Positions 1 through 9,040 of a DNA stretch of 64,000 nt are shown here, piece by piece. Source of the stretch: Rhizobium subbaraonis (GTDB lineage Bacteria; Pseudomonadota; Alphaproteobacteria; Rhizobiales; Rhizobiaceae); contig NZ_OBQD01000006.1 in assembly GCF_900220975.1 (NCBI RefSeq), forward strand, positions 124,001 through 188,000, written 5' to 3'. Each line of letters opens with the position of its first letter. The stretch's first letter is position 1. The position numbers and the translations under genes are program-made. The notes under the pieces were generated by a model. The model did not search any database. It worked only from the letters and a program-made list of their open reading frames with translations, and was not told the origin of the DNA.

Positions 1-1161
1 CACTTCCTGGGAAAGCTTGATCGGCGTGTTCTGCCGGGTGGAGATGACGCGCTCGATCTCCTGCCGCGACCAGCCGGGCGTGTCGCGCAGCAACCATGTG
101 ACGAGGTCGCGAACGTTCTGCACACGCACGCAGCCGGACGATTCGAAGCGCATCAGCTTGTTGAACAGGCCCTGCGAGGGCGTGTCGTGCATGTACTCGT
201 TGTTGGGATTGTGGAAGTTGATCTTCGTCGAAGCCATGGCGTTGATCTTGCCCGGGTCCTGGCGGAACATCAGGTTGGGCGCCTTGTCGGCGAACCAGTC
301 GATCGTCTCCGGCGCCACTTCCGTTCCCTTCCCGTCGATCAGGCGGATCGAGTTGCGCGTCAGGTAGGTCGGATCCTTGCGCATCAGCGGCACGATGTCC
401 TTCTCGACGATCGAGCGCGGCGCGGTCCAGTACGGGTTGAGGATGACTTCGTAGATCTTGGAATTGATGGCGTGCGTCGGGCGGTCGATCTTGCCGACGA
501 CGGCGGTGTGGCGAAGCGCCACGCGGTTGTTCTCCACCGCCTCGATATAGGCGGCCGGGATGTTGACCATCACGAAACGCTGGCCGAGATCGCCGGACAT
601 CGCCTGGATGCGCACGAGATTGGTCTGCAACTGGCCGAGCCGGACATCCGCGGGCACGTTCATCGCCTTCAGGGTGTATTCGCCGAGCACGCCGTCCGCC
701 GGCAGGCCATGACGGGCCTGGAAGCGCTTGACCGCGCCGTCGACATAGGAATCGTAGGCGTTCGAAATGCCGGCGGAGCGCGGCAGATCGCCGGAAATGA
801 TCAGGCGCTGGCGCAGCTGCTGCACCGACGGGTCGCTGGTGCCGAGCTCAAGCTTCCCCGGCGCGTTGACCATCGGCCAGCCGCCATTGGAAACGATGCC
901 CTGGTAGTCGAAGATCGCCTGCTGGATATGGCCGGCCGAGCCGGGGCCGAAGATCGGATTGTTGGAAACGACAGCCGTCGCCGTCCGCGAGGCCTTCGCG
1001 TCGAACTGGTCGTCCCAGTTGCCGCGGCGGGGAGCGTTGAGGATATCGTCGATCGCGGTCTGCGCGCCGGCGGAACCTGCCACGGCAGCAGCCCCAAGCG
1101 TTGCTGCGGAACGCAGGAAAGTGCGGCGTGAAAACACATCATTTCCGATCTTGCGAGACAT
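1..1161 (-). CDS. ldtP: L,D-transpeptidase (YkuD family), Tat-type signal, 3' end beyond left edge
   Basis: Cross-links peptidoglycan stem peptides in the periplasm (3-3 links). The gene begins at ATG 1161 and stays open to base 1, so 387 residues are visible and the C-terminus is missing. The N-terminus carries a twin-arginine-like signal (SRRTFLRSAATLG followed by an Ala-rich stretch, cleavage near residue 30). A peptidoglycan-binding-1 repeat lies at about residues 105-165 (PSVQQLRQRL ... GVLGEYTLKAMNV). The YkuD catalytic domain follows, with HDTP near residue 326 and the nucleophile in SSGCVRV (Cys344). The next gene on the same strand encodes an LdtR-type MarR regulator. In Liberibacter and other Rhizobiales the LdtR-ldtP pair is a known regulator-target pair, so regulation by that neighbour is inferred here. 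Confidence 0.9.
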   Translation of the reverse strand, partial: MSRKIGNDVFSRRTFLRSAATLGAAAVAGSAGAQTAIDDILNAPRRGNWDDQFDAKASRTATAVVSNNPIFGPGSAGHIQQAIFDYQGIVSNGGWPMVNAPGKLELGTSDPSVQQLRQRLIISGDLPRSAGISNAYDSYVDGAVKRFQARHGLPADGVLGEYTLKAMNVPADVRLGQLQTNLVRIQAMSGDLGQRFVMVNIPAAYIEAVENNRVALRHTAVVGKIDRPTHAINSKIYEVILNPYWTAPRSIVEKDIVPLMRKDPTYLTRNSIRLIDGKGTEVAPETIDWFADKAPNLMFRQDPGKINAMASTKINFHNPNNEYMHDTPSQGLFNKLMRFESSGCVRVQNVRDLVTWLLRDTPGWSRQEIERVISTRQNTPIKLSQEV

Positions 1162-1482
1162 CTATCCTACCATTCTCTACCCGGCCGCAATATCGGCCTT
1201 CGCCCGTACGAACATCGAACCACCAAAGGCCCATATCCCACGGAACCTAATACGAACAGGGTTAACAAACGGAAACCGGCCATGCGGAGGGCGCATGCCT
1301 GCGGCCATAGCTTCCGGTCTCATAGCAATATGGCCAAAGCGTGTCGCGGGGATGCTGGCGCGGGTAACGCGCGCGTGATGGCCTGCACTTGTATTCAGCC
1401 ACTCCCAATAGAGGAAAACCGGACGCGCAGGTCTGCGCATCCGGTTTTGACACTGGCTGACCGCCCGATCGGGCCGAATGCT
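1162..1482. other. Intergenic region between ldtR and ldtP
   Basis: This 321-base stretch holds no credible gene. It contains the ldtR terminator hairpin (1415-1448) and must contain the ldtP promoter. Several short palindromic pieces are visible, including GGCCATGCGGAGGGCGCATGCC-like arms near 1278-1300, but I cannot single out an LdtR operator or a clear -35/-10 pair. Confidence 0.5.
1415..1448 (-). terminator. Rho-independent terminator of ldtR
   Basis: Left arm AAAACCGGA-C-GCGCA and right arm TGCGC-A-TCCGGTTTT pair almost perfectly around a short loop. Read on the minus strand, the right arm ends in a T run. It lies 35 bases past the ldtR stop codon. Confidence 0.8.
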
Positions 1483-1992
1483 TTACAGGCGATAGAGGAT
1501 GCTGTCGTTCCAGAAGCGGTCGAGGCGCTGCAGGAGACGGTTCATCTCGTTGAACTCGTTCTCGCCGATGCCACCGACCTTCTGGATGGAGCCGATGTGG
1601 CGGTCGTAGAGCTTCGCCACCGTCTCGGCGATTTCCTGGCCGCTCTCGGTCAGGCTGATCCGAACCGAGCGACGGTCGACGCGCGAGCGCTGGTGGTTGA
1701 TGAAGCCGAGATCGACCAGCTTCTTGACGTTGTAGGAAACGTTCGAGCCGAGGTAGTAGCCGCGGGAGCGAAGTTCGCCGGCGGTCAGCTCGGAATTGCC
1801 GATGTTGAAGAGGAGCAGCGCCTGGACGGCGTTGACGTCGGAACGACCGGCGCGGTCGAACTCGTCCTTGATGACGTCGAGCAGACGGCGGTGCAGACGC
1901 TCGACGAGGTGAAGGGATTCCATGTACAGGTTGCGGATCGCATCTTCGTGGGTTTCGACTGCGACCGCCTGCGGCTTAAGCTTCGTGTTCAT
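1483..1992 (-). CDS. ldtR: MarR-family transcriptional regulator, LdtR type
   Basis: A 169-residue winged-helix DNA-binding protein. The region around residues 55-115 reads as a MarR HTH plus wing: LTAGELRSRGYYLGSNVSYN, then VKKLVDLGFINHQRSRVDRR with the basic wing, ending SVRISLTESGQ. The C-terminal helices, which dimerise in MarR proteins, end in RFWNDSILYRL. I chose ATG 1992 over the in-frame GTG at 2004 because GAGG sits 8-11 bases ahead of the ATG. LdtR of Liberibacter and Sinorhizobium controls the adjacent L,D-transpeptidase gene and osmotic stress tolerance; the same role is inferred from the adjacency to ldtP. A strong terminator follows it, so the two genes are probably separate transcripts. 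Confidence 0.88.
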   Translation of the reverse strand: MNTKLKPQAVAVETHEDAIRNLYMESLHLVERLHRRLLDVIKDEFDRAGRSDVNAVQALLLFNIGNSELTAGELRSRGYYLGSNVSYNVKKLVDLGFINHQRSRVDRRSVRISLTESGQEIAETVAKLYDRHIGSIQKVGGIGENEFNEMNRLLQRLDRFWNDSILYRL

Positions 1993-2116
1993 TTTCTGCC
2001 TCACTGTTTTGGTGGCGGTGTCTGTTTTCCCGCCTTGAGTGAGACCCTATCGAATGCGTCTAAAATTCTACTTAAACCGCAGCCTTAACAGCGCCTTACC
2101 GGTGCGCCACCCTGTC

Positions 2117-2554
2117 TCAGGGTAAATCAGTCCTTACCTGCCGCGTCTGCTTGCGCCGCTGCAGGAAGAGCGCAGCCTGGAAAAGAACGTAGATGACGGC
2201 CACGGTGATGTGGGCGATCACCAATAGCCGGTTGATCCCGAAAATCGAGGGATAGAACTCGTGCATCGCGATTTCCGTCGCCGCCGCGAGCACCCAGACG
2301 ACCGCCCCCCAGGGCGCCAGAAGCCAGAGCCCGACCGCCGCCACCGGAAACATCATCGCCAGCGCCGTGGACGCCGCCTTCCACGCCGGCGGCAGCAGGT
2401 CGAAGCGCCCCCTCCCCTCCAGCGAATAACCGGTCAGCATCGCCCAATACTGAAGGGCGAACCACAGGCAGACGGCAGCCATCACGCGCAGGAACGTCAC
2501 ATACAGCGTATCGGTCAGCGTCCATCTCGGTACATTCGGGGAATCAGAAGCCAT
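2117..2554 (-). CDS. Small integral membrane protein (DUF6163-like)
   Basis: A 145-residue protein with about four hydrophobic segments, near residues 18-40, 58-78, 80-95 and 108-130 (for example LLVIAHITVAVIYVLFQAAL). It ends in a basic tail, RRKQTRQVRT. The start at ATG 2554 follows from the beginning of the hydrophobic pattern; the open frame continues further upstream on the minus strand into sequence antisense to hemB, which is not part of the gene. The length and position between ldtR and hemB match an uncharacterised membrane protein family conserved in Rhizobiales; I recall it as DUF6163 but cannot confirm it. No function can be assigned. Confidence 0.65.
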   Translation of the reverse strand: MASDSPNVPRWTLTDTLYVTFLRVMAAVCLWFALQYWAMLTGYSLEGRGRFDLLPPAWKAASTALAMMFPVAAVGLWLLAPWGAVVWVLAAATEIAMHEFYPSIFGINRLLVIAHITVAVIYVLFQAALFLQRRKQTRQVRTDLP

Positions 2555-2753
2555 GGGCAGACAATAGCAGCCCCCGCCGGGGCATAATACCGATGTTCGA
2601 TGATCCGAACCCGTTGCGCCGGATCGATTTCGGTTTCCGCCCAGGCAGCAACGCGCCTGGCAAGCGGCCTTGTGCCGCATTCGCATCCGATAACGCCTTC
2701 TGGTAACCCGTCCCGACGTGCTATGAGCACGCAAAACATGCAAGGACAGTTCC

Positions 2754-3761
2754 ATGACCAATGTCGTCGACCAGATCACCGGCCATCGGCGGATGCGCCG
2801 CAACCGCAAGGCGGACTGGACGCGCCGTCTCGTGCAGGAAAACCGGCTGACGGTGGACGACCTGATCTGGCCGGTCTTCGTCATCCCCGGTACCAATGTG
2901 GTGGAGCCGATCCCCTCGATGCCCGGCGTCAACCGCATGAGCGTCGATCGTCTCGTCGAAGCGGCGAAGGAAGCCGCCGACCTCGGCGTGCCGGCGCTCG
3001 CAACCTTTCCCAACATCGAGATGCGCCTGCGCGACGAGACAGGCTCCAACAGCCTTGCCGCCGACAACCTGATCAACGAGGCAACGCGCGCGCTGAAGAA
3101 GCATGTGCCGCAGATCGGCGTGATCACCGACGTGGCGCTCGATCCCTTCACCAGCCACGGCCATGACGGCATCCTGCGCGGCGCGGAGATCGTCAACGAC
3201 GAAACGGTCGAGCAGGTGGCCAAGGCCGCCGTCGTCCAGGCCGATGCCGGTTCCGACATCATCTCGCCTTCGGAGATGATGGACGGACGGATCGGCGCGA
3301 TCCGCCAGGCGCTCGACGCCGCCGGGCACCAGAACGTCGGCATCATGTCCTATGCGACCAAGTTCGCCTCCGCCTTCTATGGGCCGTACCGCGAGGCAAT
3401 CGGCACTGGCGGGCTCTTGAAAGGCGACAAGAAGACCTACTACATCGACCCCGCCAACGGCACCGAGGCGATCCGCGACGCTGCGCTCGACGTGGAGGAA
3501 GGCGCGGACATGCTGATGGTCAAGCCGGGCCTGCCCTATCTCGACATCTGCTTTCGGATGAAGGAAGCGTTCGGCCTTCCCGTGTTCGCCTATCAGGTCT
3601 CCGGCGAGTATGCGCAGATCAAGGCTGCGGCCATGAACGGCTGGATCGACGGAGACCGGGTGATGATGGAGACGCTGCTCGCCTTCAAGCGCGCCGGCTG
3701 CGACGGCATCCTGACCTATTTCGCCGTCGAGGTCGCCCGGCAGCTTTCGAAGAAGGGCTGA
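2754..3761 (+). CDS. hemB: Delta-aminolevulinic acid dehydratase (porphobilinogen synthase)
   Basis: Condenses two 5-aminolevulinate molecules into porphobilinogen, the second committed step of tetrapyrrole synthesis, in the cytoplasm. It is full length at 335 residues. The two Schiff-base lysines are visible: Lys203 in SYATKFASAF and Lys257 in MLMVKPGLPYLD. Where zinc-type enzymes carry a Cys cluster, this protein has VALDPFTSHGHDG, the Asp/His version typical of magnesium/potassium-dependent alphaproteobacterial HemB. The start at ATG 2754 has AAGGA about 9 bases upstream. A short hairpin with a T-rich tail follows the gene, so it is probably monocistronic. Confidence 0.97.
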   Translation: MTNVVDQITGHRRMRRNRKADWTRRLVQENRLTVDDLIWPVFVIPGTNVVEPIPSMPGVNRMSVDRLVEAAKEAADLGVPALATFPNIEMRLRDETGSNSLAADNLINEATRALKKHVPQIGVITDVALDPFTSHGHDGILRGAEIVNDETVEQVAKAAVVQADAGSDIISPSEMMDGRIGAIRQALDAAGHQNVGIMSYATKFASAFYGPYREAIGTGGLLKGDKKTYYIDPANGTEAIRDAALDVEEGADMLMVKPGLPYLDICFRMKEAFGLPVFAYQVSGEYAQIKAAAMNGWIDGDRVMMETLLAFKRAGCDGILTYFAVEVARQLSKKG

Positions 3762-3786
3762 CGGTCTGCGCGCAATTCACCCGCAT

Positions 3787-3816
3787 GGCTTGGGGCAAGC
3801 CGACTTTATTGCTTTT
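3787..3816 (+). terminator. Probable terminator of hemB
   Basis: GGCTTG-GGG-CAAGCC forms a 6-bp stem 25 bases after the hemB stop, followed by GACTTTATTGCTTTT, a T-rich tail. Confidence 0.6.
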
Positions 3817-3866
3817 GCGCCCGCAATTCCCATATCAGTGGCATGAGTGAACACAGGAGCCATTCG

Positions 3867-4328
3867 ATGAGCAATTATGACGAGGTTCGTCTGCCGAGCA
3901 CGGACTGGCGCGCCTATCGCGGCGTGCTGTCCCGACGGATCTTCGCCTTTCTGATCGACTATGCGATCGTGGCCCTTCTCTGGGTGCCTGCGGCTGTCAT
4001 CGTCTTCTTCCTCGGCATCATCACGCTGGGCCTTGGCTGGATGCTTTATCCGGCGCTCTTCGTCATCGTCGCAATGCTTTATTTCGGCCTGACGATCGGC
4101 GGACCGAACCAGGCGAGCGTCGGGATGAACGTGATGGGGCTAGCCGTGATGCGCGTAGACGGGCGGCCGATGGATTTTCTCACCTCCGTCGTCTATCTCG
4201 TGCTGTTCTGGCTCGGCAATGCCCTGCTCACGCCCTTCATCCTGCTGATCGGCCTTTTCACCGATCGCAGCCGGTTGCTGCACGACCTGCTTCTCGGCAC
4301 CGTCGTCGTCCGGCGCTCGGGCTTCTGA
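3867..4328 (+). CDS. RDD family membrane protein
   Basis: A 153-residue membrane protein of the RDD family. The family signature is visible as YRGVLSRRIFAFLIDYAIVA (residues about 14-34, with the Arg and Asp pair), followed by hydrophobic segments near 26-75 and 105-130 and a second conserved part, LFTDRSRLLHDLLLGTVVV, near the C-terminus. I chose ATG 3867 because AGGAG lies 7 bases ahead; an earlier ATG at 3843 lacks a ribosome-binding site. RDD proteins are poorly understood; some have been linked to ion exchange. There is no operon partner, since it is separated from hemB by a terminator and from bpt by 176 bases. Confidence 0.85.
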   Translation: MSNYDEVRLPSTDWRAYRGVLSRRIFAFLIDYAIVALLWVPAAVIVFFLGIITLGLGWMLYPALFVIVAMLYFGLTIGGPNQASVGMNVMGLAVMRVDGRPMDFLTSVVYLVLFWLGNALLTPFILLIGLFTDRSRLLHDLLLGTVVVRRSGF

Positions 4329-4354
4329 ACAATCGGCAGCTGAACGTTGCGGCC

Positions 4355-4372
4355 GCCGCCCTTCCGGGCGGC
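4355..4372 (+). terminator. GC-rich hairpin after the RDD gene, possible terminator
   Basis: GCCGCCC-TTCC-GGGCGGC is a perfect 7-bp stem with a tetraloop, 26 bases past the RDD stop. There is no T run, so termination is uncertain. Confidence 0.35.
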
Positions 4373-4435
4373 CCGCCCCCGACCGGAAGGCTCGTGAAGA
4401 GTATTGGCAACGCCGGTACTAGCTCTCCGAACAGG

Positions 4436-4468
4436 TTGACCTTTTCCTTAACTGCGCCATGCTAGTAT
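4436..4468 (+). promoter_or_regulatory. Candidate promoter of bpt
   Basis: TTGACC (4436-4441) is a good match to the alphaproteobacterial -35 box. Possible -10 elements are ATGCTA at 17 bases spacing or TAGTAT at 21. It lies just upstream of the bpt start codon. The -10 assignment is weak. Confidence 0.35.
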
Positions 4469-4504
4469 TGTCAGTCAGGCCGGTTGGAGTCGCGCGCCGA
4501 AAAC

Positions 4505-5266
4505 ATGAATACCCAGACAACCCCCGCCCCCCAATTCTACCTGACGGCTCCGGCTGCATGCCCCTACCTGCCGCACGAAATGGAGCGGAAAGTCTTCACG
4601 CACCTCGTCGGCGAGCGCGCGCCGGAGCTCAACGACCTGCTGACGCAGGGCGGTTTCCGCCGGTCGCAGAACATCGCGTACCGGCCGGCATGCGAAACCT
4701 GCAGGGCGTGCATTTCGGTGCGGATCCTCGTCAACGAGTTCGAACCGAGGCGCTCGATGCGGCGCGTGCAGGCTGCGAACCGCGATCTCTTCGGCTACGA
4801 ATACCCAGCCGAGCCCTCCAGCGAACAGTACACATTGTTTCGCCGCTATCTCGACCGCCGCCACCAGAAGGGCGGCATGTCGGACATGTCGGTTCTCGAC
4901 TATGCGATGATGGTCGAGGATACGCATGTCCACACCAAGGTCATCGAATATCGCAAGCGCACAGAAGGCGCCGGCCTTGAAGAGCGCCCCCGGGGCGAGC
5001 TCATCGCAGTGGCCCTGACGGACCGCATGGGCGACGGGCTCTCGATGGTCTACTCATACTTCGATCCAAACGAGCAGCAACGCTCGCTCGGAACCTTCAT
5101 GATTCTCGATCACATTCGCCGCGCCAGGGCGCTGGGGCTGCCGCACGTCTATCTCGGCTACTGGGTGAAGGGTTCGCGAAAAATGGACTATAAGACAAAG
5201 TTTTTGCCGCAGGAGCACCTGATGGCGCGCGGCTGGGAACGCTATGATGGCGGAAGTTCGGACTGA
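4505..5266 (+). CDS. bpt: Aspartate/glutamate leucyltransferase
   Basis: Transfers leucine from Leu-tRNA to proteins with N-terminal Asp or Glu, which feeds them to the ClpS/ClpAP N-end-rule degradation pathway in the cytoplasm. It is 253 residues long, which is usual for Bpt/ATE-like enzymes. The N-terminal half carries the Cys-rich signature [12 protein letters not shown], after [10 protein letters not shown]. The C-terminal half has the GNAT-like acyltransferase fold, with [21 protein letters not shown] and [20 protein letters not shown] used ATG 4505; an in-frame TTG at 4484 would add seven residues. The next gene, a DMT transporter, begins 15 bases after the stop, so the two may be co-transcribed. 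Confidence 0.93.
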   Translation: MNTQTTPAPQFYLTAPAACPYLPHEMERKVFTHLVGERAPELNDLLTQGGFRRSQNIAYRPACETCRACISVRILVNEFEPRRSMRRVQAANRDLFGYEYPAEPSSEQYTLFRRYLDRRHQKGGMSDMSVLDYAMMVEDTHVHTKVIEYRKRTEGAGLEERPRGELIAVALTDRMGDGLSMVYSYFDPNEQQRSLGTFMILDHIRRARALGLPHVYLGYWVKGSRKMDYKTKFLPQEHLMARGWERYDGGSSD

Positions 5267-5281
5267 GAATCGGATTTCCGC

Positions 5282-6202
5282 GTGACACCTGTGCAAGACC
5301 CCAGCCTGCATCGCAAAGGCCTGATGATCACCGCAATCGGCGGCCTGGCCCTTTCCTTCGACATTCCCCTGATCCGCTCGGCCCACGGCGAGGTGTGGTC
5401 GGTGCTTGCCGTGCGCAGCATCGCCACCTTTCTGGTGGCAATGGCCGTCTGGTCGGTCTTGCGCCTTCTGCTGCATCGTCCGCTGCCGCTGATCCCGGGT
5501 CGTGCCGGCCTTGCCGCCGGCGTGCTGTACGGCATCAACTCGCTCACGTTCATGCTCGCGGTCTTCAACACGACCACGGCCAACGTCGTGTTCATCCTGG
5601 CCTTCACCTCGATGTTCGCTGCCCTTCTCTCATGGCTTTTCCTCGGCGAGCGCCCGTCGAACGCCACGCTTGCGACCATGGCGGCGATGGTCTGCGGCGT
5701 CGTGCTGATCGTCCATGACGGGCTGGAGAGCGGCAACTTCTTCGGCGATGCGATGGCCGCCTGCTCCGCCTTCCTGCTTGCGAGCGCCATCACCATCAGC
5801 CGAAAAAGCGGTGCCGACATGGGCTTCGTGCCGCTGGTGACCGCCATCGTGCCCGGCCTGGCCGGGCTTCTAATGCTTCCCGGCGGCTCACTGCAGATCG
5901 AACAGCCAGCCTTTATCCTCTTCAACGGGCTGGTCATGATCCCGCTCGCCTTCTGGTGCCTTGCCACGGGACCGCGATATCTGTCCGCGCCCGAGGTCGG
6001 GATGTTCTATCTGCTGGAAACGGTGCTGGCGCCGATCTGGGTGTGGATCGTCTTCGCCGAGCAGCCCTCCGGACAGACACTGGTCGGCGGCTCCATCCTC
6101 ATCCTGGCGCTGCTGTGCCATTCGCTGTGGCAGATGCGCAGCAAGGCGAAGGCGGCGCGGCTGCAGAGCGCCAGCGCCGTGGCCGCCCCGACGTACCCCT
6201 GA
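5282..6202 (+). CDS. DMT-superfamily (EamA) transporter
   Basis: A 306-residue inner-membrane protein with ten hydrophobic segments in two EamA halves of about 140 residues each. The first half includes GINSLTFMLAVFNTTTANVV and the typical half-end SWLFLGERPS. The second half ends ETVLAPIWVWIVFAEQPS, the equivalent repeat position (GE/AEQPS). Members of this family export amino acids or other small metabolites; the substrate cannot be read from the sequence. The start is GTG 5282, 15 bases after bpt, with only weak upstream complementarity to 16S rRNA; ATG 5324 is an alternative. The C-terminus is a short basic cytoplasmic tail. Confidence 0.88.
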   Translation: MTPVQDPSLHRKGLMITAIGGLALSFDIPLIRSAHGEVWSVLAVRSIATFLVAMAVWSVLRLLLHRPLPLIPGRAGLAAGVLYGINSLTFMLAVFNTTTANVVFILAFTSMFAALLSWLFLGERPSNATLATMAAMVCGVVLIVHDGLESGNFFGDAMAACSAFLLASAITISRKSGADMGFVPLVTAIVPGLAGLLMLPGGSLQIEQPAFILFNGLVMIPLAFWCLATGPRYLSAPEVGMFYLLETVLAPIWVWIVFAEQPSGQTLVGGSILILALLCHSLWQMRSKAKAARLQSASAVAAPTYP

Positions 6203-6327
6203 CAGGTCGAATTGCGACCGGCCGAGGCAAAGAACGCATTGCCATTGTCGTGCCCGGCGTGTTCCTCATGGAGAATGGCCATGAAATCGCCGTTGACGAC
6301 CGCACGCTCCAAGAATTCCTGCTCGGC

Positions 6328-6349
6328 GCCGAAGCGATACCGCTTCGGC
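6328..6349. terminator. Hairpin between convergent DMT and parC genes
   Basis: GCCGAAGCG-ATAC-CGCTTCGGC is a perfect 9-bp stem with a 4-base loop, 11 bases past the parC stop. Neither side has a strong T run. It may act as a bidirectional terminator or mRNA end stabiliser. Confidence 0.5.
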
Positions 6350-6359
6350 TGGAAATGCA

Positions 6360-8639
6360 CTATCCGCTGAACTTGCCGCTGCGCGGAAAGCCCTTCGGTA
6401 CGGTGCGCCCGGCGCTGGCGCGGTCGGCCAGCCATTCGGCTAGCTCTTCCTTGCTGCGCACGAAGTTGCGGCCGGCGCTGTCGTCCCAGGTCAGGCCCTC
6501 GTCGAGCGCGAAGCAGCGGATGTCGGAAACGCCACCGTCCTTGTAACGCTGCAGGCGCACGCCCTTGCCGCGCGACATTTCCGGCAGCTGCGCCAGCGGG
6601 AAGATCAGCATCTTGCGGTTTTCACCGACGACGGCGACATGGTCGCCGCGCACGGGCACCACAAGCTTGGCCTCGTCCGGCATGCCGACATTCATGATCT
6701 GCTTGCCCTTGCGGGTGTTGGCGATCATTTCCGTCTCTGCGATGACGAAGCCGTTTCCGGCCTGCGAGGCGAGAATCACCTTCCGAGCCGGATCGTGCAC
6801 GAAGGCGGTCAGGACGTCCTGATCGTTCTCCATGTCCACCATGATGCGCAGCGGCTCGCCATGGCCGCGTCCGCCCGGCAGTTTGTCAGCACCGAGCGTG
6901 TAGACCTTGCCGCCGGTCGTCAGCACGAGGATCTTGTCGGTCGTTTGCGCCGGGAACGCGACGTTGAGGGCATCGCCTTCCTTGAACTGCAGGCCGGAGG
7001 TGTCGGCGATATGCCCCTTGAGCGCGCGGATCCACCCCTTCTCGGAAATGACGACGGTGACCGGCTCCTTCTCGATCATCGCCTGCTGAATCGCCTCGAT
7101 GTCGGTTTCGGGCGCATCCGAGAACTGGGTGCGGCGGCGGCCGATCTCGGTGGCCTTGGCAAACTTCTTCTTCACCTCGCCGATCTGCCAGGCGACGGTC
7201 TGCCACTGCTTCGGCTCGGAAGCCAGCAGCGCCTCGATCTCCGCCTTCTCCTTCGTCAGTCCGTCGAACTCGGTGCGGATCTCGAATTCCTCGAGCTTGC
7301 GCAACGAACGCAGCCGCATGTTGAGGATCGATTCGGCCTGGAGGTCGGTCAGCGAGAAGCGCGCCATCAGCGCCGGCTTCGGCTCGTCCTCCTCGCGGAT
7401 GATGCGGATCACCTCATCGATGTTGAGATAGGCGACGAGATAGCCGCCGAGGATTTCCAGCCGCCGTTCGATCGCAGCCAGCCTATGGCGGGAACGGCGC
7501 ACCAGCACTTCGCGGCGATGGGCCAGCCATTCCGACAGGACCTCGTTCAGCGCCATCACCCGCGGCACGCGCCCCATCGAGAGCACGTTCATGTTCAGCG
7601 GCACGCGGCTCTCGAGCTCGGAAAGCTTGAACAGCGATTCCATCAGCAGCGTCGGATCGACGCTGCGGCTCTTCGGCACGAGCACGATGCGGACGTCCTC
7701 GGCCGATTCGTCGCGGATGTCTTCCAGCAGCGGCACCTTCCGCGCCAGAAGCAGTTCTGCGACCTTCTCGATCAGGCGCGACTTCTGCACCTGGTAGGGA
7801 ATTTCGGTGACGACGATCTGATAGCCGCCGCGCCCCAGGTCTTCGGTCTCCCACTTTGCCCGGACGCGGAACCCGCCGCGGCCGGTGCGGTAGGATTCCA
7901 GCATGCTTGCGCGGCTTTCCACGATGATGCCGCCGGTCGGAAAGTCCGGTCCCTCGACCCCGCCCTTCTGCGGGTTTGCCGGATCGAACATCAGGTCCTC
8001 TACGGTGGCGTCCGGGTGCTTGATCAGGTGGAGCGCCGCATCGCAGAGTTCGTGCGCATTGTGCGGCGGGATGGACGTCGCCATGCCGACGGCGATGCCC
8101 GAGGCGCCATTGGCCAGAAGGTTCGGGAACGAGCCCGGCAGCACGACCGGCTCCTCGTCCTCCTCATTGTAGGTCGGGCGGAAATCCACCGCGTCCTCGT
8201 CGAGCCCTTCGAGGATCAGGGTTGCGACATCGGTCATGCGCGCTTCGGTGTAGCGCATCGCCGCAGCGTTATCGCCGTCGATATTTCCGAAGTTGCCCTG
8301 CCCGTCCACCAGCGGGTAGCGGATGGCGAAATCCTGCGACAGGCGCACCAGCGCATCATAGATCGAGGCGTCGCCATGCGGGTGGAACTTACCCATGACG
8401 TCGCCGACGATGCGGGCGCATTTCTTGTAGGCCTGTCCTGGATCCAGGCGGAGAATACGCATCGCATGCACGATGCGCCGATGAACCGGCTTCAGGCCGT
8501 CGCGCACGTCAGGCAGCGCGCGATGCATGATCGTCGACAGCGCATAGGCAAGGTAGCGCTCTTCAAGCGCCGCCTTCAGGTCGACCGGAAGGATATTGTC
8601 GTCGTCTCCGCCACCAGGCGGCAAAATCTCTTGTCCCAT
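6360..8639 (-). CDS. parC: DNA topoisomerase IV subunit A
   Basis: The DNA-cleaving subunit of topoisomerase IV, which with ParE unlinks daughter chromosomes. It is 759 residues long. The winged-helix/cleavage region holds the catalytic tyrosine in [10 protein letters not shown] (Tyr130). The quinolone-determining segment reads [14 protein letters not shown], so Ala91 stands where E. coli ParC has Ser80 and Asp95 stands for Glu84. The tower and coiled-coil region follows (about 330-480). The C-terminal beta-pinwheel (from about residue 500) has blades such as [20 protein letters not shown]; the reduced number of GyrA boxes and the length fit ParC rather than GyrA. The promoter lies in the 400-base gap shared with the divergent secreted-protein gene. 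Confidence 0.95.
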   Translation of the reverse strand: MGQEILPPGGGDDDNILPVDLKAALEERYLAYALSTIMHRALPDVRDGLKPVHRRIVHAMRILRLDPGQAYKKCARIVGDVMGKFHPHGDASIYDALVRLSQDFAIRYPLVDGQGNFGNIDGDNAAAMRYTEARMTDVATLILEGLDEDAVDFRPTYNEEDEEPVVLPGSFPNLLANGASGIAVGMATSIPPHNAHELCDAALHLIKHPDATVEDLMFDPANPQKGGVEGPDFPTGGIIVESRASMLESYRTGRGGFRVRAKWETEDLGRGGYQIVVTEIPYQVQKSRLIEKVAELLLARKVPLLEDIRDESAEDVRIVLVPKSRSVDPTLLMESLFKLSELESRVPLNMNVLSMGRVPRVMALNEVLSEWLAHRREVLVRRSRHRLAAIERRLEILGGYLVAYLNIDEVIRIIREEDEPKPALMARFSLTDLQAESILNMRLRSLRKLEEFEIRTEFDGLTKEKAEIEALLASEPKQWQTVAWQIGEVKKKFAKATEIGRRRTQFSDAPETDIEAIQQAMIEKEPVTVVISEKGWIRALKGHIADTSGLQFKEGDALNVAFPAQTTDKILVLTTGGKVYTLGADKLPGGRGHGEPLRIMVDMENDQDVLTAFVHDPARKVILASQAGNGFVIAETEMIANTRKGKQIMNVGMPDEAKLVVPVRGDHVAVVGENRKMLIFPLAQLPEMSRGKGVRLQRYKDGGVSDIRCFALDEGLTWDDSAGRNFVRSKEELAEWLADRASAGRTVPKGFPRSGKFSG

Positions 8640-9040
8640 GGGACTTGACTACCGAAAAGCCCGATTCGCGGCAAGGAAACCGGGCGATTGCGCTGTGGAT
8701 AGCCGGCCAAGGAAAATCGGACAGAGCGCACGGCATGGTTGTCATTGCCGCTGTGAGACAATAGAAAACCCCGCCGACAGGAGACAGCGATATTCCATCG
8801 GCCGGGCAAGGGATTCCGAGGCCCCGACCGTTTTGGGATCGGATCATCACGCAACGGGATATCGGCGGTCCGGGCAGCCGGTCCGCCCTCATTCCCGCCA
8901 CCATTGAAGTGAAATAGTAGGGTGCGCAATCCCGCCCCGGCGCGGGATGCAAGCCCATTTGCATGACGAATAGACAAGCCGTATCAAACGTTTCCGAGCC
9001 GGACGACGGCCGATGGCCGGCACGACAAGAAGGAACCATT
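8640..9040. other. Divergent intergenic region, parC / secreted protein
   Basis: About 400 bases with no supportable gene. It must hold both promoters. A perfect 7-bp hairpin ATCCCGC-CCCGGC-GCGGGAT at 8929-8948 lies in the probable 5' leader of the downstream plus-strand gene. TTGACT at 8644 is an isolated -35-like box without a matching -10. Confidence 0.45.

Noticed and set aside
2555-3346. Upstream extension of the small membrane-protein frame on the minus strand
   Set aside because: It lies antisense to hemB and is Arg/Ser-rich; the membrane protein starts at ATG 2554.
6639-8648. Long plus-strand open frame across parC
   Set aside because: Antisense of a clearly recognised parC; translation is His/Arg/Asp-rich without any domain.
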